Shown here piece after piece: positions 34,423 to 36,631 of a stretch of 36,631 nt of DNA. A model generated the notes under the pieces. It worked only from the letters and a program-made list of their open reading frames with translations, was not told the origin of the DNA and searched no databases. This DNA is from Tritonibacter horizontis (GTDB lineage Bacteria > Pseudomonadota > Alphaproteobacteria > Rhodobacterales > Rhodobacteraceae). Location: contig NZ_LPUY01000056.1 in the NCBI RefSeq assembly GCF_001518015.1, forward strand, positions 1-36,631, read 5' to 3'. Both the position numbers and the translations under genes were made by a program. Within the stretch, counting starts at the first letter, position 1; the number at the start of each line of letters is the position of its first letter.

Positions 34423-34461
34423 CGGCATGACGTCTCCGCTGCGCCATGCTAGGGCAAATAT

Positions 34462-36631
34462 ATGGCGCGCATCCCCACAAAGGCCGAGATTCTGGAATGG
34501 ATCTCCGCCCACCCGACCCAAACTTCGAAACGAGACATTGCCAAGGCTTTTGGCATCAAAGGTGCTGAGCGGATCGACCTCAAGCGCGTGCTGAAGGAGC
34601 TGGAAGCCGAAGGGCATCTGGAAAAGCGCAAGCGCAGCTACACAGACCCCGACCGCCTGCCGCCGGTCTCGGTCCTTCAGATCAAGGCGCCGAACGACGA
34701 TGGCGATCTTTATGCACACCCGCTGGAATGGCATGGCGAGGGCGTCGAACCCACCGTGCTGATGGTGCTTCGCGCCTCGGATCCGGCGCTGGGAGAAGGC
34801 GACCGTATCCTGGCCCGCCTGACCGTGGTGCAGGAAGAGGACCACAACTACGAGGCGCGGCTGATCCGTCGCATCGGCACCAATCCCAAACGCATTCTCG
34901 GCATCTATCGCAAGGGATCCGAGGGCGGACGCATCATTCCCATCGACAAGGCCAGCGCCAACGAATGGACGGTGCCCGAGGCGAACACTCATGGCGCCAA
35001 GGACGGTGAACTGGTCGAGGCGGAACAGGCCGGCCCCAAGGCGCGGATGGGTCTGCCCAAAGCGCGGATCGTCGAACGGCTCGGCGATCCTTCTGCGCCC
35101 AAGGCGGTGTCGCTGATCGCGATCTATCAGCACGGCATCCCCGATCATTTCCCCGACAAGGTCATCGCCGAGGCCGACAGCGCCAAACCGATGGGCCTGA
35201 GCGGCCGCGAGGATCTGCGCGACCTGCCGTTTGTCACCATCGACCCGGCGGATGCCCGCGACCATGACGACGCCTGTTTCGCCCATGCCGACGAGGACCC
35301 CAAGAACCCGGGCGGCCATGTGATCTGGGTCGCCATCGCCGATGTCGCCGCCTATGTGACCCCCGGCACTACCCTGGATCGCGAGGCCCGCAAACGGGGC
35401 AACTCCAGCTATTTCCCCGACCGGGTTGTGCCGATGCTGCCGGATCGGCTGTCGGGCGATCTGTGCTCGCTGCACGAAGGCGTGCCGCGCCCCTGTCTTG
35501 CCGTGCGGATGCAGATCGACAGCGCGGGCAATAAGATCGGCCATCACTTCGTGCGCGGATTGATGAAATCCCAGGCCTCGCTGTGCTACGAGGAAGTCCA
35601 GGCCGCCATGGACGGCGAGGTCACCGACCGGACCGAACCCTTCCTCGCCGAGGTGATCCAGCCGCTTTATGCTGCCTATGAGGCGCTGAAAACCGCCCGC
35701 GACGCCCGCCAGCCGCTGGATCTGGACCTGCCAGAGCGCAAGATCATTCTCGACGACAGTGGCAAGGTGGCCTCGGTCAATTTCCGCGGTCGTCTGGATG
35801 CACATCGGCTGATCGAAGAGTTGATGATCCTGGCCAATGTCGCCGCCGCCGAGACCCTGATCAAGAAACGCCAGCCGCTGCTGTTCCGGGTCCACGAGGA
35901 GCCCAATGCGGACAAACTGGAAAACCTGCGCGAAACCGCCCGCGCGGCGGGTCTCACGCTCGCCAAGGGGCAGGTGTTGCAGACCCGTCACCTGAACGCG
36001 TTGCTGAACGCCGCGGCCGGGACCGACGATGCCGAGTTGATCAACATCTCGACCCTGCGGTCGATGCAGCAGGCCTATTACTTCCCGGAGAATTTCGGCC
36101 ATTTCGGCCTCGCCCTGCGCAACTACGCGCATTTCACCTCGCCGATCCGGCGCTACGCCGACCTGATCGTGCACCGGGCGCTGATCACCGCCCATGGCTG
36201 GGGCAAAGACGGGCTGAGCCCGGAAGAAATCGAGCGGATGGAAGACACCGCCACCCATATCTCCGCCACCGAGCGGCGGTCGATGCTGGCGGAACGCGAC
36301 ACCACCGATCGCTACCTTGCCTCCTATCTGGCAGAGCGGGTGGGCAATGAATTCAGCGGCCGCATCGCCGGCATCGCCCGCTTTGGCGCCTTTGTAAAGC
36401 TGGATGAAACCGGCGCGGATGGTCTGGTGCCGGTGCGCTCTATCGGGCGGGAGTTCTTTCACTTCGACGCCCAGGCCGGTACGTTGATGGGCTCTGACAC
36501 GGGCCTGCTGATCACCATCGGCCAGCGTGTGACCGTGAGACTGACCCAGGCGGCGCCAGTCACCGGCGGGCTGGAGCTGGAGCTGCTGGCGCTGGAGGGA
36601 GCCGACCTGCCCAGCGGCGGCGGCTCTGGCA
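34462..36631 (+). CDS. rnr: Ribonuclease R (3' end cut by window)
   Basis: 3'-to-5' exoribonuclease that degrades structured RNA, mRNA and rRNA fragments. The 723 residues present contain an N-terminal helix-turn-helix-like region (about 1-60, KRDIAKAFGIKGAER), cold-shock-type OB folds, the RNB catalytic domain beginning near residue 255 with the aspartate cluster DPADARDHDDACF (about 261-273), the RNB-family FGHFGLALRNYAHFTSPIRRY, and an S1 RNA-binding domain from about 630 (GIARFGAFVKLDETGADG). The frame is open to the window edge; a short basic tail is presumably missing. AGGG precedes the ATG at 34462. It is preceded by a 212-nt structured leader. A 714-residue open frame on the opposite strand is its shadow. 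Confidence 0.95.
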   Translation, partial: MARIPTKAEILEWISAHPTQTSKRDIAKAFGIKGAERIDLKRVLKELEAEGHLEKRKRSYTDPDRLPPVSVLQIKAPNDDGDLYAHPLEWHGEGVEPTVLMVLRASDPALGEGDRILARLTVVQEEDHNYEARLIRRIGTNPKRILGIYRKGSEGGRIIPIDKASANEWTVPEANTHGAKDGELVEAEQAGPKARMGLPKARIVERLGDPSAPKAVSLIAIYQHGIPDHFPDKVIAEADSAKPMGLSGREDLRDLPFVTIDPADARDHDDACFAHADEDPKNPGGHVIWVAIADVAAYVTPGTTLDREARKRGNSSYFPDRVVPMLPDRLSGDLCSLHEGVPRPCLAVRMQIDSAGNKIGHHFVRGLMKSQASLCYEEVQAAMDGEVTDRTEPFLAEVIQPLYAAYEALKTARDARQPLDLDLPERKIILDDSGKVASVNFRGRLDAHRLIEELMILANVAAAETLIKKRQPLLFRVHEEPNADKLENLRETARAAGLTLAKGQVLQTRHLNALLNAAAGTDDAELINISTLRSMQQAYYFPENFGHFGLALRNYAHFTSPIRRYADLIVHRALITAHGWGKDGLSPEEIERMEDTATHISATERRSMLAERDTTDRYLASYLAERVGNEFSGRIAGIARFGAFVKLDETGADGLVPVRSIGREFFHFDAQAGTLMGSDTGLLITIGQRVTVRLTQAAPVTGGLELELLALEGADLPSGGGSG

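Noticed and set aside
34318-36462. 714-codon open frame on the minus strand
   Set aside because: It is wholly antisense to rnr, whose plus-strand protein is clearly recognisable. High-GC third positions create long antisense frames.
1-36631. Mobile elements, CRISPR arrays and defence systems
   Set aside because: I looked for transposase, integrase and cas-like proteins, regularly spaced repeats and terminal inverted repeats, and saw none.

Overview
This window looks like chromosome from an alphaproteobacterium of the Rhodobacterales, probably the marine roseobacter group. The evidence is the high G+C content, the protein flavour of nearly every gene, a serC-leader RNA structure of the kind described in this order, Hint_2 domain proteins, a five-step hut pathway with HutF, and many ATGA-type gene overlaps. 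No tRNA or rRNA gene, insertion sequence, prophage gene or CRISPR array is visible. Nearly all of the window is ordinary metabolic chromosome; the accessory-looking parts are the RTX protease (14.2-15.7 kb) and the Hint/channel cluster (27.8-32.3 kb).

Layout. (1) 0-4.3 kb: a thiolase faces away from an XRE-cupin regulator, followed by kbl and tdh, which convert threonine to glycine and acetyl-CoA. The palindrome TCCGT-N4-ACGGA sits on the regulator's start codon and again before kbl, suggesting autoregulation plus control of kbl-tdh. (2) 4.3-10.6 kb: a PPP-type phosphatase, a small membrane protein, then serA and serC (minus strand) facing away from serB and a TauE-type exporter. The serC 5' leader folds into a three-way junction. 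(3) 10.6-17.0 kb: a YCII-domain protein, a zinc-type asparaginase, an IalB-family periplasmic protein with a hairpin-rich leader, rlmN, a serralysin-like RTX protease, a 67-residue protein and a LOG-family protein. (4) 17.2-20.3 kb: a threonine/serine dehydratase, a GntR/FCD regulator, dapD and a VOC protein.

(5) 20.4-27.8 kb: the complete histidine utilisation set. hutI-hutH-hutG-hutU on the minus strand are chained by three 4-nt overlaps; hutF-hutC run the other way. A perfect TTATGT-N4-ACATAA palindrome containing the HutC-subfamily core GTNTANAC lies between them. (6) 27.8-32.3 kb: a choice-of-anchor-L/Hint protein, a 119-residue protein, a prokaryotic ionotropic-glutamate-receptor-like channel with a non-canonical pore filter, and a second Hint-fold protein that has lost its catalytic residues. 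(7) 32.7-36.6 kb: dapE, a GNAT acetyltransferase, and rnr (RNase R, cut by the window edge). The rnr leader contains two mutually exclusive hairpins followed by a terminator-like stem.

The metabolic theme is amino-acid turnover: serine synthesis, threonine, histidine and asparagine breakdown, and two lysine/diaminopimelate steps. The strongest candidates for new biology are the rnr leader, the altered channel filter, the paired live and dead Hint proteins, and the regulator-kbl-tdh operator set.
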